From: Plantago major | Lineage: Eukaryota; Streptophyta; Magnoliopsida; Lamiales; Plantaginaceae | NCBI GenBank assembly: GCA_026545765.1 | Contig: JAIFAC010000286.1 | Coordinates: forward strand, 1-64,000 | DNA length: 64,000 nucleotides | Direction: 5' to 3' | Shown here: positions 35,813-46,717 of the stretch, piece after piece | Layout: every line of letters starts with the position of its first letter | How positions within the stretch are numbered: position 1 is the stretch's first letter | The notes under the pieces: generated by a model | The model's database searches: none | Seen by the model: only the letters and a program-made list of their open reading frames with translations | Told to the model about the DNA's origin: nothing | Made by a program: the position numbers and the translations under genes

Positions 35813-37436
35813 TGTTGGTCCGTATAACGCAAAGTAAAAGACTAGAGGGGGGTGAATAGTCTGTAGATATCCGATACTTAGAATCGAGCGAAGACTTACT
35901 TATAGATAAGTGCGTAAATGCAAAAAGTGTGTGTGTGTGTCAAAATGTAAGTACGTAAAAGTAAATAACACAAAGAAGTATAGTGGTATCCTGAGGTATG
36001 AATCCTCCAACTAATCCACTTCGTCTTCCAGAGACCTAGAATTCACTAGAATAGATAATCGAGTTCTCCTTACAAAAATCCTATTCTAAAATTCCTTTAA
36101 ACAAATGGTTCCCATCCAAATGTTCCCCCTGAGTTGTTCCCCGGCTTTCTCAGCCAAGTACTTCCTATACTCAGAAACCTTTTTGAGTTATCCCTAGCTT
36201 CCCAAGCTAAGTACTTCCTATACTCAATAACCTTGAGTTATTCCTTAGTTTCCCAAATCAAGTACTTCCTATACTCAGAACCTTCGAGTTATTCCTTGAT
36301 TTTCCAAACTAAGTACTTCCCATCTCCACGCCAGCCACGGTGTTGGTTTCGGTTTGAGTTGTCGATGAGCTTCTTTAATAACTTATTCATTATTCAGATA
36401 GCTCGTGAATCAAGTATACTTAATACACTTTTCAATGTATGGTATCTTGTTCTTTTACCGACCAAGTCTTAGATAAGTGTTCAAGAGAATGAATCTTTAT
36501 ACTTGATCTTTGATTCAACTCTTTCACGAGATAGTGCTTGTTTAGGATCAGACACTTAGAACTTCAAGTTACTTAAGATCAAGAGCTTTGGTCGCAATGT
36601 AAAGCTTCGAGGATAAGTAGTTTGCTTGAGAGAGTATGCTCGTATTAGAGTCTAAGATGTTCAGCCTAAGGTTGTGTACTCAAGCGCCTAAGTGTTGATA
36701 TTTATAGATGAATTTGAGTACCGCTTGAATAGTATCCGTTAGCTCAAATTCAAACTATTGATATCTCGTGTATAGTAATCAGAGGTGTTTTTTTCTTCTT
36801 CTTCCGGTTACCGCTGCTTTTGTTCGACATCTCCGTCTGCATTTAATGCATTGTACTATACTTTTTGTCCTCAGAGTGTCAACGGAACTATGCTTTGTAT
36901 CGTAGACTACCTTGATCGATTTCTCCAGTTTTTTTCGACGTTCTTATCTTCAACTTCGATACCACTTAAATTGAAACAACTTTGTTTGCAATATATATTT
37001 CTTTTCGTAAATGTGGTTAAGGCTCAAGGTATCCGAGTGTAGATATCTCAGGCACTCTCCTTGTTTTCGATAGACCTTTGTTTCTCAGATATCTCTTGTG
37101 ACACACTTTGTTTAAAACCATTCGTGTCTTCAAGATATCCGCCAAGGTATCTCAGAAACTTTCAAGAATCTTGAAAGCCTTCAAATCTTCAATGTCGCTG
37201 AACTTGTTCTCATTGGATGTCTTCTTCGGTCTTCTTCATAAAATAAAAATTACATTTTGAGACCTAAGATACTATACAAGATTAACTAAACTATCATACT
37301 TAGTGGGTTTCCTCTTTTAGAATGTTCAAGTGAACCAAGAGTACTAATCACCTTTCTGAGACTAAGATAAGTCATCATGTTGCTGATCAAAACTAAACAG
37401 ATATTCCTAACAGAATATCTAACAAATTTCCTAACA
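35813..37436 (-). repeat. 5' LTR of element B (right)
   Basis: From TGTTGGTCCGTATAACGC to TTTCCTAACA in + orientation, about 1624 bp. It contains the 53-bp repeat array (about 36125-36335) and a 6-G run near 35847. A reverse-strand TATA counterpart lies near 36700 (GATATTTATAGATG). Confidence 0.88.
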
Positions 37437-37587
37437 GATTTCATCACCTTAGAGTAGACACCGATGAGGTAAGTTGCCCTTGGTTCGCCATGATCGTGAA
37501 CGAGGCGTAACATCATGAACCATCGTCCGTCAGAGTCAGCAAGATGAACCCATATGCCCCGATACGTCTTGGTTGAGCCATCCCCAT

Positions 37588-38482
37588 CCTTGCTTTCTTT
37601 TTCTGAGACGGCAAAAAATAGTTCAGTATTAATCACTTAGACACGGTGTACAACGAGCATAAGGGATGCTCAAACAAACGAGCAAACAAACGAACATAAA
37701 GGGATGATCAAAACTAATTAACAACCTCTATGTCACCGTAACAAGACTCCAAATAGATCCTAGACGAGGAGAAAAATAGGTATGGATAGCAGTTTGGGAG
37801 AGGTTTAAATAATGGTGATGTAATATTTGATTAGTAGTAGTAGTTTTTGGATAGGATTAGTATAAGATTATGTAACCGGATATAAATTACATACTAGAAA
37901 TAGAGAGATTCAAGGAAAGTAGTCTTTGTGCTCAGAAAGGTTGGTCTCTTCTTATGTGAGTAGTCTTTCATGACTATACAATTTATCTTTCTCGAAAATA
38001 GAAAATTATGCTGAATTAATGAATCATGCATGTTAAAGATATGTTGTAACTCGAATGGCAATAAAGAGATTAAATTCATTACATCTTTTACAGATTAGGA
38101 TAATAACTCTTCTTTTTATCCACTTTACATATTTTCTGTACTCTTTACAATTTTACAATTTTAATCCACCCACGGTATAATGTCAATCCGTTAACTTGTT
38201 ATGCATACACCGTATTTTAGAAATATTCGTGAGGAGTGTAAACGTAAAATGATAAATATGAAGTGTAAAATATCATGTCAAGAAAATTATTAGCTTGTGG
38301 ATCAAATGTATCAATAATTTCAAACATCACTTGTTCGTTTAAAGGTCGATCCTCGAAAAAAGTTTTGATGCGCTAATAGTAATGCTGATGCAGAATGATC
38401 AACTAATCATGGCAAAGTAGCATAAAATATATAGTACTTTATAGTCTCCGACTCTCAAATAAAGTTAGATGATACTCTATAT
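37588..38482. other. Intergenic spacer, unit 2/3 boundary
   Basis: Homologous to 3305-4202. No gene seen; upstream region of the - strand transporter gene. Confidence 0.55.
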
Positions 38483-38805
38483 CACTACAAGAAATCCGCA
38501 TTTAGCTACACCGACGGTAGCGACGATAGATTCCGTCGCTATTTAGCTTATTAATCGCTAATTTTAGCGATTTAATGGAGACGGATTGAGCGTAATTTAA
38601 TCCGTCGCTAATCCGTCGTTAATTTAGCGACGGATGTTTTTCCGTCGCCAAATAGCGACGGATAAAAAATCCATCGTTATTTAGGATTTGATATTAAATC
38701 CGTCCCTAAATAAGTCGACCGGATTAAAAAAACAAAAAAATTGTAAATAGCGACGGATCGCGATCCGTCATGTTTATTTAGCGACGGATGGCGATCCGTC
38801 GCTAA
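38483..38805 (+). mobile_element. CACTA-type transposon terminus (solo end), copy 2
   Basis: CACTACAAGAAATCCGCATT followed by repeated TAGCGACGG/CCGTCGCTA, homologous to 4203-4515 and 44971-45310. No partner terminus. Confidence 0.68.
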
Positions 38806-40290
38806 AATCAATATACTATCGGCTCTAGCGTAATCATTTCGCTGTTCTTCTTCTCTTCATTTCTTCATTCGCCAAATCTCTCTTTCCGGCCAAATCTCCA
38901 CCGTTCCGGCCGATTTCGGAGTCTTCTCGAAGCCTGTGGGACAAGGAGCTCTTTCGGAATCTTTTTTCAGCTAAATCGAAGGTATTTTGGCTAAAACCCT
39001 AACTTTGCCAAATTTGGGTATTTTGTTAATTTCGACTAATTTGAGCAATTGCATGTTTATTGTAAGTATGTAGTAGTTAGTTAAGCTTATATTACGTAGT
39101 GTGTTAACTTTGAGATGTTCAATTGATATATTCATTGTGAATTTGGATTTTTAGTATAATGTTAAGATGTTTGGAAGTATGTAGGGTTGTTAATTTGATA
39201 TTTTCGTGTATGTAATAGGATTAGAATGATTTAGTTGAGTGTTTTGGAACCCTTACTTGTTGTCAAAATTGGGAATTTTGTTAATTTCGACTAATTAGAT
39301 CAATTGTATGTTTATAGGAGCTATAGTATACTAGCTAGTTAACTTTGTGCAATTGATATATTGATTGTGAATTTGTATTGTTAATTAGTATAATGTTAGG
39401 ATGTTTGTAAGTACGTAGTAATTTTGATTCGATTTGTGTGGTTTGCCCTGATCTTTGATGGGTTGCGAATTGCCCCCGAACTTTAAAATGCGTTGCTATA
39501 TGCCCTTATAATTGCTTTATGCCCGATGTGTATCACATGCTTTGACTAATAAATATTCTGAAAATTGTACTTTAAGAGGCGTATAGAAACACAATTAAAA
39601 ATTAAGGGGGCGTATGCGTATCGCAACCTAACAAAAATAAGAGAGAAAATCGTACAATAGTCAAACTTTAAGAGGCACTACTACGGTTAAAAATTAGAGA
39701 CTGTTTGGCATGCGATTATAACCGATATCCAATCCACTCCAGTCACTTGAAATATTGTTGAGCTGCTCCTGTTGAGTACAATATTCTTGAAAATCTCCAC
39801 AAAATCTACCTCTGGAGCAACCAGCGGCACCACCACTACCGATCTGCCATCATCTCCGGCCAGCTATTTGCGGGTATAGTATTTTTCCTAATTGGTAACT
39901 TTTCCCCCTTTATTTTGAAATTGATCATTTTTGTGGCTGCAATTAGGGCTTTTAGGTTTCCGATGTCTTCAATTGGATTGAAACCTAATTCAAATTCACT
40001 AAAATCCCTTCTGAGATTGATTGGTTTTTCGATTTTTCTTGAATGCTACTGCTTGTTTTCTTTCAGTTTGTAAAAAATTTGTCAACTAGATCATATATTA
40101 TGCCCCAAATTCCATAAAGGGGAAATTGGAGTGTTTGAGTATTTGTTGCTATCGACTCATGAGAATAGGCGTGTAGAAGCATATTAGTTCACCTTTTGTT
40201 TGTTTGTATATGAGTATCAGGGGAAGCTTTTTGTTTAATTTTCGAATATTGTTACGTTTTTGCAGTTGATAAGATACCGGTGTAGGTGAT
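38806..40290 (+). promoter_or_regulatory. Leader / promoter region of DNAJC17-like gene, copy 3
   Basis: A pyrimidine-rich start and a telo-box-like AAACCCTAAC near 38994, next to a possible donor (CGAAG/GTATTTTGG). It ends with TTTTTGCAG at about 40264 ahead of the start codon, a convincing acceptor. It therefore probably contains a 5' UTR intron of roughly 1.2 kb. No ORF of substance. Confidence 0.45.
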
Positions 40291-41499
40291 ATGGATATGG
40301 AGGTTGATCATTATCTTGTTTTGGGACTGCTGTCCGGCGAGGAAGGTGCCATGTTTTCGGAGCAAGATATTCAGAATGCTTATCGAGCAAAGGCGAGGGT
40401 GTTGCATCCGGATAAGAGACCGGATGACCCTAATGCACATGCAGGGTTTCTAAAGCTTCAGACTTCCTATGAGGTTCTCAAGGATGAGAAGGCTATGAAG
40501 TTATTTGATGATTTACTTAGAGTGAAATGAGAGAAGCTTCAGCGACAATATCAACGCCAAGGGCAGAATGATTCTAAGCGCAGGAAGATGATGTCTGATC
40601 TTGAAGAAAGGGAGAGGTCTGCTTTTGCTGTTGATCCAAACAAGAAAGCTCGAGAGGAGGAAGAGATGATCGCCCGGAAACTCATGGAGGAGATTGCTAG
40701 AATACGAGCTATGCACTCTAACAAAATGGGAGATGTTTCAACTCCCTATAAGAAAAACACAGAAGCGAAGGAAGTGAATAAATCGAGTGGTGAAGGCAAT
40801 GGATTCGATAAAGATAAAACTCTTAAAGTTTCGTGGGAGAAGAGTGGTGTAAACTACACGGCACAGAGATTGACAGAGATTTTTGAGAAATTTGGTCATG
40901 TTGAAGATGTATTAATCAGGAAGAAGAAAGGGTCGGCTTTTGTGGTAATGGCTTCAAAGGAAGCAGCGGTAAGTATTCATAATTACATGTTAACATTGTT
41001 TTGTACTTCTTGCTGCTATGTTTTTTCTTTTGGATTCTAAAGGAGATGTTTTGTTGGCAGGCTGCAAGTGTTGGCAACGTTTTGGGTGATATATCAAATC
41101 CTCTGCTAGTTTTACGTCTTCAACCATCTTCATCACCTGCAGTATTCAGTGGAGAGAGAGACGAATCTGATGTTGCAAGAGCGAGCAATGTTGTTGGGGC
41201 AGGATATAAGGCATTTGAAGAATCTGTACTTGAAAAAATGAGAAAGATAAACAACTGTTCCGGCTTGTGTCTACTTAATCTAGATCTCATATATTATTAA
41301 TCATTTGGTTGTTGGAAAGCTTTTGGACTGCTGTGGAGCTGTTTGATTTTGGTATCTGAGAAAATTCTGTTTCAAATGATTCGAGTTCTTTTTGATATTC
41401 TGTTTCGGTTGATGAAAATCTGAAATTCTAGCTATAATCTTTGACAATCCTCTAACTACGTCGTTTATTGACCAGGCTGCTGAATGACAAAAGTCTTGA
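40291..41499 (+). pseudogene. DNAJC17-like J-domain/RRM gene, copy 3 (best copy)
   Basis: ATG at 40291. Exon 2 (40291-40968) encodes a J-domain (EVDHYLVLGLLSGEEG, then VLHPDKRPDDPNAHAG with the HPD catalytic motif), a charged helical linker (DLEERERSAFAVDPNKKARE) and the RRM (KVSWEKSGVNYTAQRLTEIF). Exon 3 is 41061-41246 and exon 4 starts at 41476. A J-domain followed by an RRM is the DNAJC17 architecture, an Hsp70 co-chaperone linked to the spliceosome. Three lesions look like genuine transitions. TGA at 40528-40530 stands where copy 4 has CGA. The exon 3 donor is AT instead of GT at 41247. TGA in exon 4 stands where copy 2 has CGA. The gene is otherwise collinear and well preserved. Confidence 0.82.
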
Positions 41500-42337
41500 G
41501 AGAGCCAAATGTAGCATTTGGATGGATGTTGAAAATGATCAAACATTGAGATACAAGAATGCAATCGAAGTCAAGGATCAAACTTGGAGATACAAGAATG
41601 CATTATATATTTCGCTTCTTTCTTAGTGGAAAATTGATGGTAGATGTAAAATATCATCTGAGAAATGTGGAAGTTCAGTACATGGATTCTTGTTGTAGTC
41701 ATTGGTTTGTAGAACTACTTTGTGTTGTTATAAGCTGCTAAAGGGAATGAAATAGTAGAAATCTTGATTTCATAGTGGATGTTGTGCAGATGTTTAGATA
41801 TTTATTAGCTGTTCTTGTTGGATGCTGAATTAGTTTTGGTCGAACTAGGTAAACGTTTGCAGTTACATTTCACCTACCTTTCGTCTTTCGTGTCCACTTT
41901 TCGGCCTCAAAATTCACTACGGGTGAGGTTTGGCATGGGATATTGGAAAAATTCCGAATTTGATTAAGAGATTAGCCCGATTCCAAATCTTCCAGTGCCA
42001 ATCTGGAACCTAGTTTCTGGAACACTAGGTTGGCTCTTTCAAACTACGACATAAGGACTTGTGTAAATCTAGTTTCAACACAAGTTAAGATTATGAGTTC
42101 TAATTTGCACATTCATGTTCATTGAGACTCATACACAATAAGCTTAATTTAGTGTTTGAACAGACAAAATTGTAGGAATAACCTGAAGAAAAATGCAAAG
42201 GGACAAATAGTAAAAAGTAAAAGTAAAACTATATTCCATTTAGAAACCGGTAAAAGGAAAGAAATACAAACACTGAGTTGAAACAAAATAAAAGAAACTG
42301 TTACTTAAACATCTTACAGAAAGAAAAAAAAACAAGG
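41500..42337. other. Convergent intergenic stretch, unit 3
   Basis: AT-rich non-coding sequence between the two convergent host genes, homologous to 765-1593 and 19313-20128. Confidence 0.55.
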
Positions 42338-44078
42338 CTATCTTTGTACTTGATTCACCATTGCCATCTCCTTCTTCTCATTGGCTTCCATTTCATCTCT
42401 GAACTTCTTGTAGATGTCACTCCTGTAGTATTCCTTAGTCCTGTACACAAGAATCAACGAGACGAGTGCCCCGAACAGGTTCGTGCAAGCAAGTACAATG
42501 AAAGACGTTCTGTAGCATTGGCTTCCGATACATGTCAGCTCCTTCACCATTGTTCTCATCAGCCCTTTACTAGCGAGTTGCTTCAGTGCCTCATTGTCGT
42601 ACAGTCTCCCAACTATCACCACGTTCATTATGTATGATCCGAGGGGGCTAGCCAGCTGACCACAGTTGAAGAGAGTCAAATAGTACATCAGACCGAAAAG
42701 CTCTGATATGATGATGAACAGCAGCGTTAGCTGGATACTGAAGGAGAATCCGATGAGTAATGAAGCGATGTAGACTGAACATGGGAAAGGGAAACCAATT
42801 ATAAGATCACCGATAGCTGGCAGGACGAGAGCGAATGTCATCATGAGTGTTCTTGGCACTTTCCACTTCAGAAGCAGCTTTTCAGAGGCGAATCCGGAGA
42901 ATACCCTGCCGAAGTAGTTCCATATGCTCACCAGAGAAACGAATGTGCTAATCGTTCATTGTGGATAGACTAAGGATTCTCCGATCTGGCCTAAGTTATC
43001 GACTGCAGTCAAGCTGGAACCGAGCCCACAGAACGTCGCCACGAAAAGAATGACCATGTCAATGCTTAACAGGGCCTGCAATATGGTATAATCTTCACCT
43101 CTTTTCGGCTTCTTAAATATGCTCTCGAAACAGCCTGTCTCAGCTGCTGGCTCTTCCTTTTTCGGGCTCTCTGGCAACTCCACGATTTCTGAATTTGAAA
43201 CTACAACCGGTGGTTGTTCCACAACAACAGCTGAAGGAACTTCTTGTGCTAGTTTCCTTCTCAAGTTCCACGTAGCTAATTCCTCTCTCTAACAGAAATC
43301 AACAATGGAAGAAACAGCAAGAAACAAACACAGTTGCACTTATAACATAATCAGCATGAGAGAAAGTAACATACTTCTGTGCAATATTCAATCCCATCAA
43401 AACTAGAGCCACCAGAGATAACCAGATACTGATGAAACACCTTCACCTCATTCAGATGCCCCGAAATCTTCATGATCCGGATATTGAACACGAACAGAAT
43501 CGAAATAACAGCCGGAAGCCACCCGATAAGCAAGATCAACGACTTGCCATCGTTCCCATAAATTGCCAAATAAAGCTGTGTGAAAATCGCCGCCAGCCCC
43601 AAAAACCCCTTCATCAAACCAAGCAACATCCCTCTACTCTGAGGAAAATTCTAACACAAGTAACAAGCGATTCCATGTTGGCGTAAATTCTGCGACCAAG
43701 ACCAATGCAGATGTACGCTTACATCTCCCAGACAGTAGGCTTCTTAATCTTTCCACTCACAGAAAGCCAGATCATGAAGTAGCCCACGAAATTCATGGCC
43801 GAACCGACCAGGAGCACAAACCAAACCGGGGTATCCTCGGCTATGAGGCCGGACAAAACTCCAACGTTCGCTCCCAAGTCCTTGCAGGTACTCAGCAGGT
43901 TAAGCATCGTCTGATCGTATCCGAGGGCCGATTTGATCACCTTAGAGTAGACACCGAAGAGGTAAGTTGCCCCGACGCCTGTCATGATCAGGAACGAGGC
44001 GAACATCATGAACCATCATCCCGCCAGGAGCTGCAGCATGAACCCACACGCCTGCACGCCCCGTTGAGCCATCCCCAT
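42338..44078 (-). pseudogene. Nodulin-like / NFD4-type MFS transporter, copy 3 (best copy)
   Basis: Start ATG at 44078, stop at 42338-42340; about 1.74 kb without introns, matching the 550-600 residues usual in this family. In order it shows an N-terminal nodulin-like domain (FASFLIMTGVGATYLFGVYS, LNLLSTCKDLGANVGVLSGL, WFVLLVGSAMNFVGYFMIW), a hydrophilic Pro/Glu loop (VVVEQPPVVVSNSEIVELPE), and a C-terminal membrane domain (DLIIGFPFPCSVYIASLLIG, LFIIISELFGLMYYLTLFN). It ends with a charged tail (KKFRDEMEANEKKEMAMV). Frame breaks occur near 43720, 43640-43350, 43265 and 42950. The substrate is unknown, and location in a cell membrane is inferred from the helices. It is either a young pseudogene or a gene damaged by sequencing indels. 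Confidence 0.8.
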
Positions 44079-44970
44079 CCTTGCTTTCTTTTTCTGAGAC
44101 GGCAAAAAATAGTTCAGTATTAATCACTTACACACGGTGCACAACGAGCATAAGGGATGCTCAAACAAACGAGCAAACAAACGAACATAAAGGGATGATC
44201 AAAACTAATTAACAACCTCTATGTCACCGTAACAAGACTCCAAATAGATCCTAGACGAGGAGAAAAATAGGTATGGATAGCAGTTTTGGAGAGGTTTAAA
44301 TAATGGTGATGTAATATTTGATTAGTAGTAGTAGTTTTTGGATAGGATTAGTAAAAGATTATGTAACCGGATATAAATTACATACTAGAAATTGAGAGAT
44401 TCAAGGAAAGTAGTCTTTGTGCTCAGAAAGGTTGGTCTCTTCTTATGTGAGTAGTCTTTCATGACTATACAATTTCTTTTTTCAAAATAGAAAATTATGC
44501 TGAATTATTGAATCATGCATGTTAAAGATATGTTGTAACTCAATGGCAATAAAGTGATTAAATTCGCTACATCTTTACAGATTAGGATAATAACTCTTCT
44601 TTTATCCACTTTACATATTTTCTGCATTTTACAATTTTACAATTTTAATCCACCCACGGTATAATGTCAATCCGTTAACTTGTTACAGATACACTGGTAT
44701 TTTAGAAATATTCGTGAGGAGTGTAAACGTAAACAGATAAATATGAAGTGTAAAATATCATGTCAGCAAAAATTATTAGCTTGTGGATCGAAAATGTATC
44801 AATAATTTCAAACATCACTGTTGTTCGATTTAAAGGTCGATCCTCAAAAAGTTTGATGCGCTTAATAGTAATGTTGATGCGTAATGATCAACTAATCATG
44901 GAAAAGTAGCATAAAATATATAGTACTTTATAGTCTCCTACCTCAAATAAAGTTAAATGATACTCTATAT
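44079..44970. other. Intergenic spacer, unit 3/4 boundary
   Basis: Homologous to 3305-4202 and 37588-38482. No gene seen. Confidence 0.55.
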
Positions 44971-45310
44971 CACTACAAGAAATCCGGCATTTAGTGACGG
45001 ACGGTAGCGACGGATAGATTCCGTCGCTATTTAGCGACGAATCGCTAATTTTAGCGACGGAATGGAGACGGATTGAGCGACTCTAATAAGTCTCTAATCC
45101 GTCGCTAATTTAGCGACGGATGTTTTTCCGTCGCCAAATAGCGACGGATAAAAAAATCCGTCGTTATTTTGGGACGGATATTAAATCCGTCCCTAAATAA
45201 GTTGACCGGATTAAACAAAAACAAAAAAAAAATTAAAATTGTAAATAGCGACGGATCGCGATCCGTCGCTATTTATTTAGCAACGGATAGCGATTCGTCG
45301 CTAAAATCAA
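44971..45310 (+). mobile_element. CACTA-type transposon terminus (solo end), copy 3
   Basis: The best-preserved copy. It opens CACTACAAGAAATCCGGC and carries a dense array of AGCGACGGA and TCCGTCGCT. It includes a perfect 26-bp palindrome at 45246-45271 (half-site TAGCGACGGATCG). No second terminus. Confidence 0.72.
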
Positions 45311-46717
45311 TATACTATCGGCTCCAGCAGATTCATTTCTGCGCGTGTTCTTCTTCTCTTCATTTCTTCATTCGCCAAATCTCTCTTTCCGGCCAAATCT
45401 TGACCGTTCCGGCCAATTTCGGAGTCTTCTCGAAGCCTGTGGGACAAGGAGCTCGTGGTCAACAAATTTCATCTTTTTCAGCTAAATCAAGGTATTTTAG
45501 CTAAAACCCTAACTTTGCCAAATTTGGGGATTTTGTTAATTTCACTAATTTGAGCAATTGCATGTTTATTGTAAGTATGTAGTAGTTAGTTGCTTATATT
45601 ACGAAGTGTTAACTTTGAGATGTTCAATTGATATATTGATTGTGAATTTGGATTTTAGTATAATGTTAAGATGTTTGGAAGTATGTAGGTTGTTAATTTG
45701 ATATTTTCATAATGCATAGGATTAGAATGATTTAGTCGAGTGTTTTGGAACCCTTACTTGTTGTCAAAATTGGGAATTTTGTTAATTTCGACTAATTAGA
45801 TCAATTGTATGTTTATGGGAGCTATAGTATACTAGCTAGTTAACTTTGTGCAATTGATATATTGATTGTGAATTTGTATTGTTAATTAGTATAATGTTAG
45901 GATGTTTGTACGTAGTAATTTTGATTCGATTTGTGCGGTTTGCTCGATCTTTGATGGGTTGCGAATTGCCCTAACATTAAAATGCGCTGCTATATGCCCT
46001 TATAATTGCTTTGCCCGATGTGTATCACATGCTTTGACTAATAAATATTCAAAATTGTACTTTAAGAGGCGTATAGCAACACATTTAAAAATTAAGGGGT
46101 CGTATGCGTATCGCAACCTAACAAAAATAAGTGAGAAAATCGTACAATAGTCAAACTTTAAGAGGCACTACTACGGTTAAAAATTAGAGACGGTTGAAAT
46201 ATTGTCGAGTCATCTAGTCGAGTATAGTATTCTTGAAAATCTCCACAAAATCTACCTCCGAGCAACCAAGCACCACCACCGCCGATCCGCCATCATCTCC
46301 GCCAGCTATTCATGGTAAAGTATTTTTCCTAATTGGTAACTTTTCCCCTTTATTTTGAAATTGATCATTTTGTCGCAATTACGGGTTTTAGGTTTCATGT
46401 CTTCAATCGATTGAAACCTAATTCAAATTCACTAAAATCCCATCCGAGATTGATTGATTTTTCGATTTTTCTTGAATGCTACCGCTTGTTTTCTTTCGCT
46501 TGTAAGAAATTTGTCAACTAGATCATATATTATGCCCCAAATTCCATAAAGGGAAATTGGAGTGTTTGAGTATTTGTTGCTATCGACTTTATGAGAATAG
46601 GCGTATGTACATATTAGTTCACCTTTTGTTTGTTTGTATATGAGTACCAGGGAAGCTTTTTGTTTAATTTTCAATATTATTACGCTTTTGCGCTTGATAA
46701 GATACCGTGTAGGTGAT
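45311..46717 (+). promoter_or_regulatory. Leader / promoter region of DNAJC17-like gene, copy 4
   Basis: Same layout as the other leaders: a pyrimidine-rich start, AAACCCTAAC near 45504, then a long non-coding stretch up to the ATG at 46718. Confidence 0.42.

Larger units (their letters stand above)
21676..37436 (-). mobile_element. Ty1/copia (Sirevirus-type) LTR retrotransposon, element B
   Basis: A 15.8-kb relative of element A in the opposite orientation. The 5' LTR is on the right (35813-37436) and the 3' LTR on the left (21676-23322). Reading leftwards it carries a PBS, a complete-length gag with core and zinc knuckle, protease, integrase, RT, RNase H, a minisatellite, and the full third gene with a candidate promoter. 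The target duplication is GATTT on the right (37437-37441) and GGTTT on the left (21671-21675); the empty site in unit 3 reads GGGCCGATTTGATC. It appears structurally complete but heavily frameshifted, many changes being of the CAG/CTG type. Confidence 0.9.
20129..37587 (-). pseudogene. Nodulin-like / NFD4-type transporter, copy 2, split by copia element B
   Basis: The coding sequence is in two parts. The start (ATG GGG ATG GCT) is at 37587, continuing to 37437. The remainder is 21675 down to the stop at 20129-20131. Element B (21676-37436) interrupts it within the GYDQ region of the N-terminal nodulin-like domain. Readable blocks are WFVLLVGSAMNFVGYFMIW, KIKKPTVWDMCAYICIGANS and, further on, REELATWNLRRKLAQEVPSL. 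The insertion alone disrupts the gene, and the frame is also broken at many CAG/CTG positions. The family is described under copy 3 at 42338. Confidence 0.72.

Noticed and set aside
21676-37436. Element B as part of the tandem unit or a separate host gene cluster
   Set aside because: Target-site duplication, LTR pairs and collinearity with element A show a single retrotransposon insertion.
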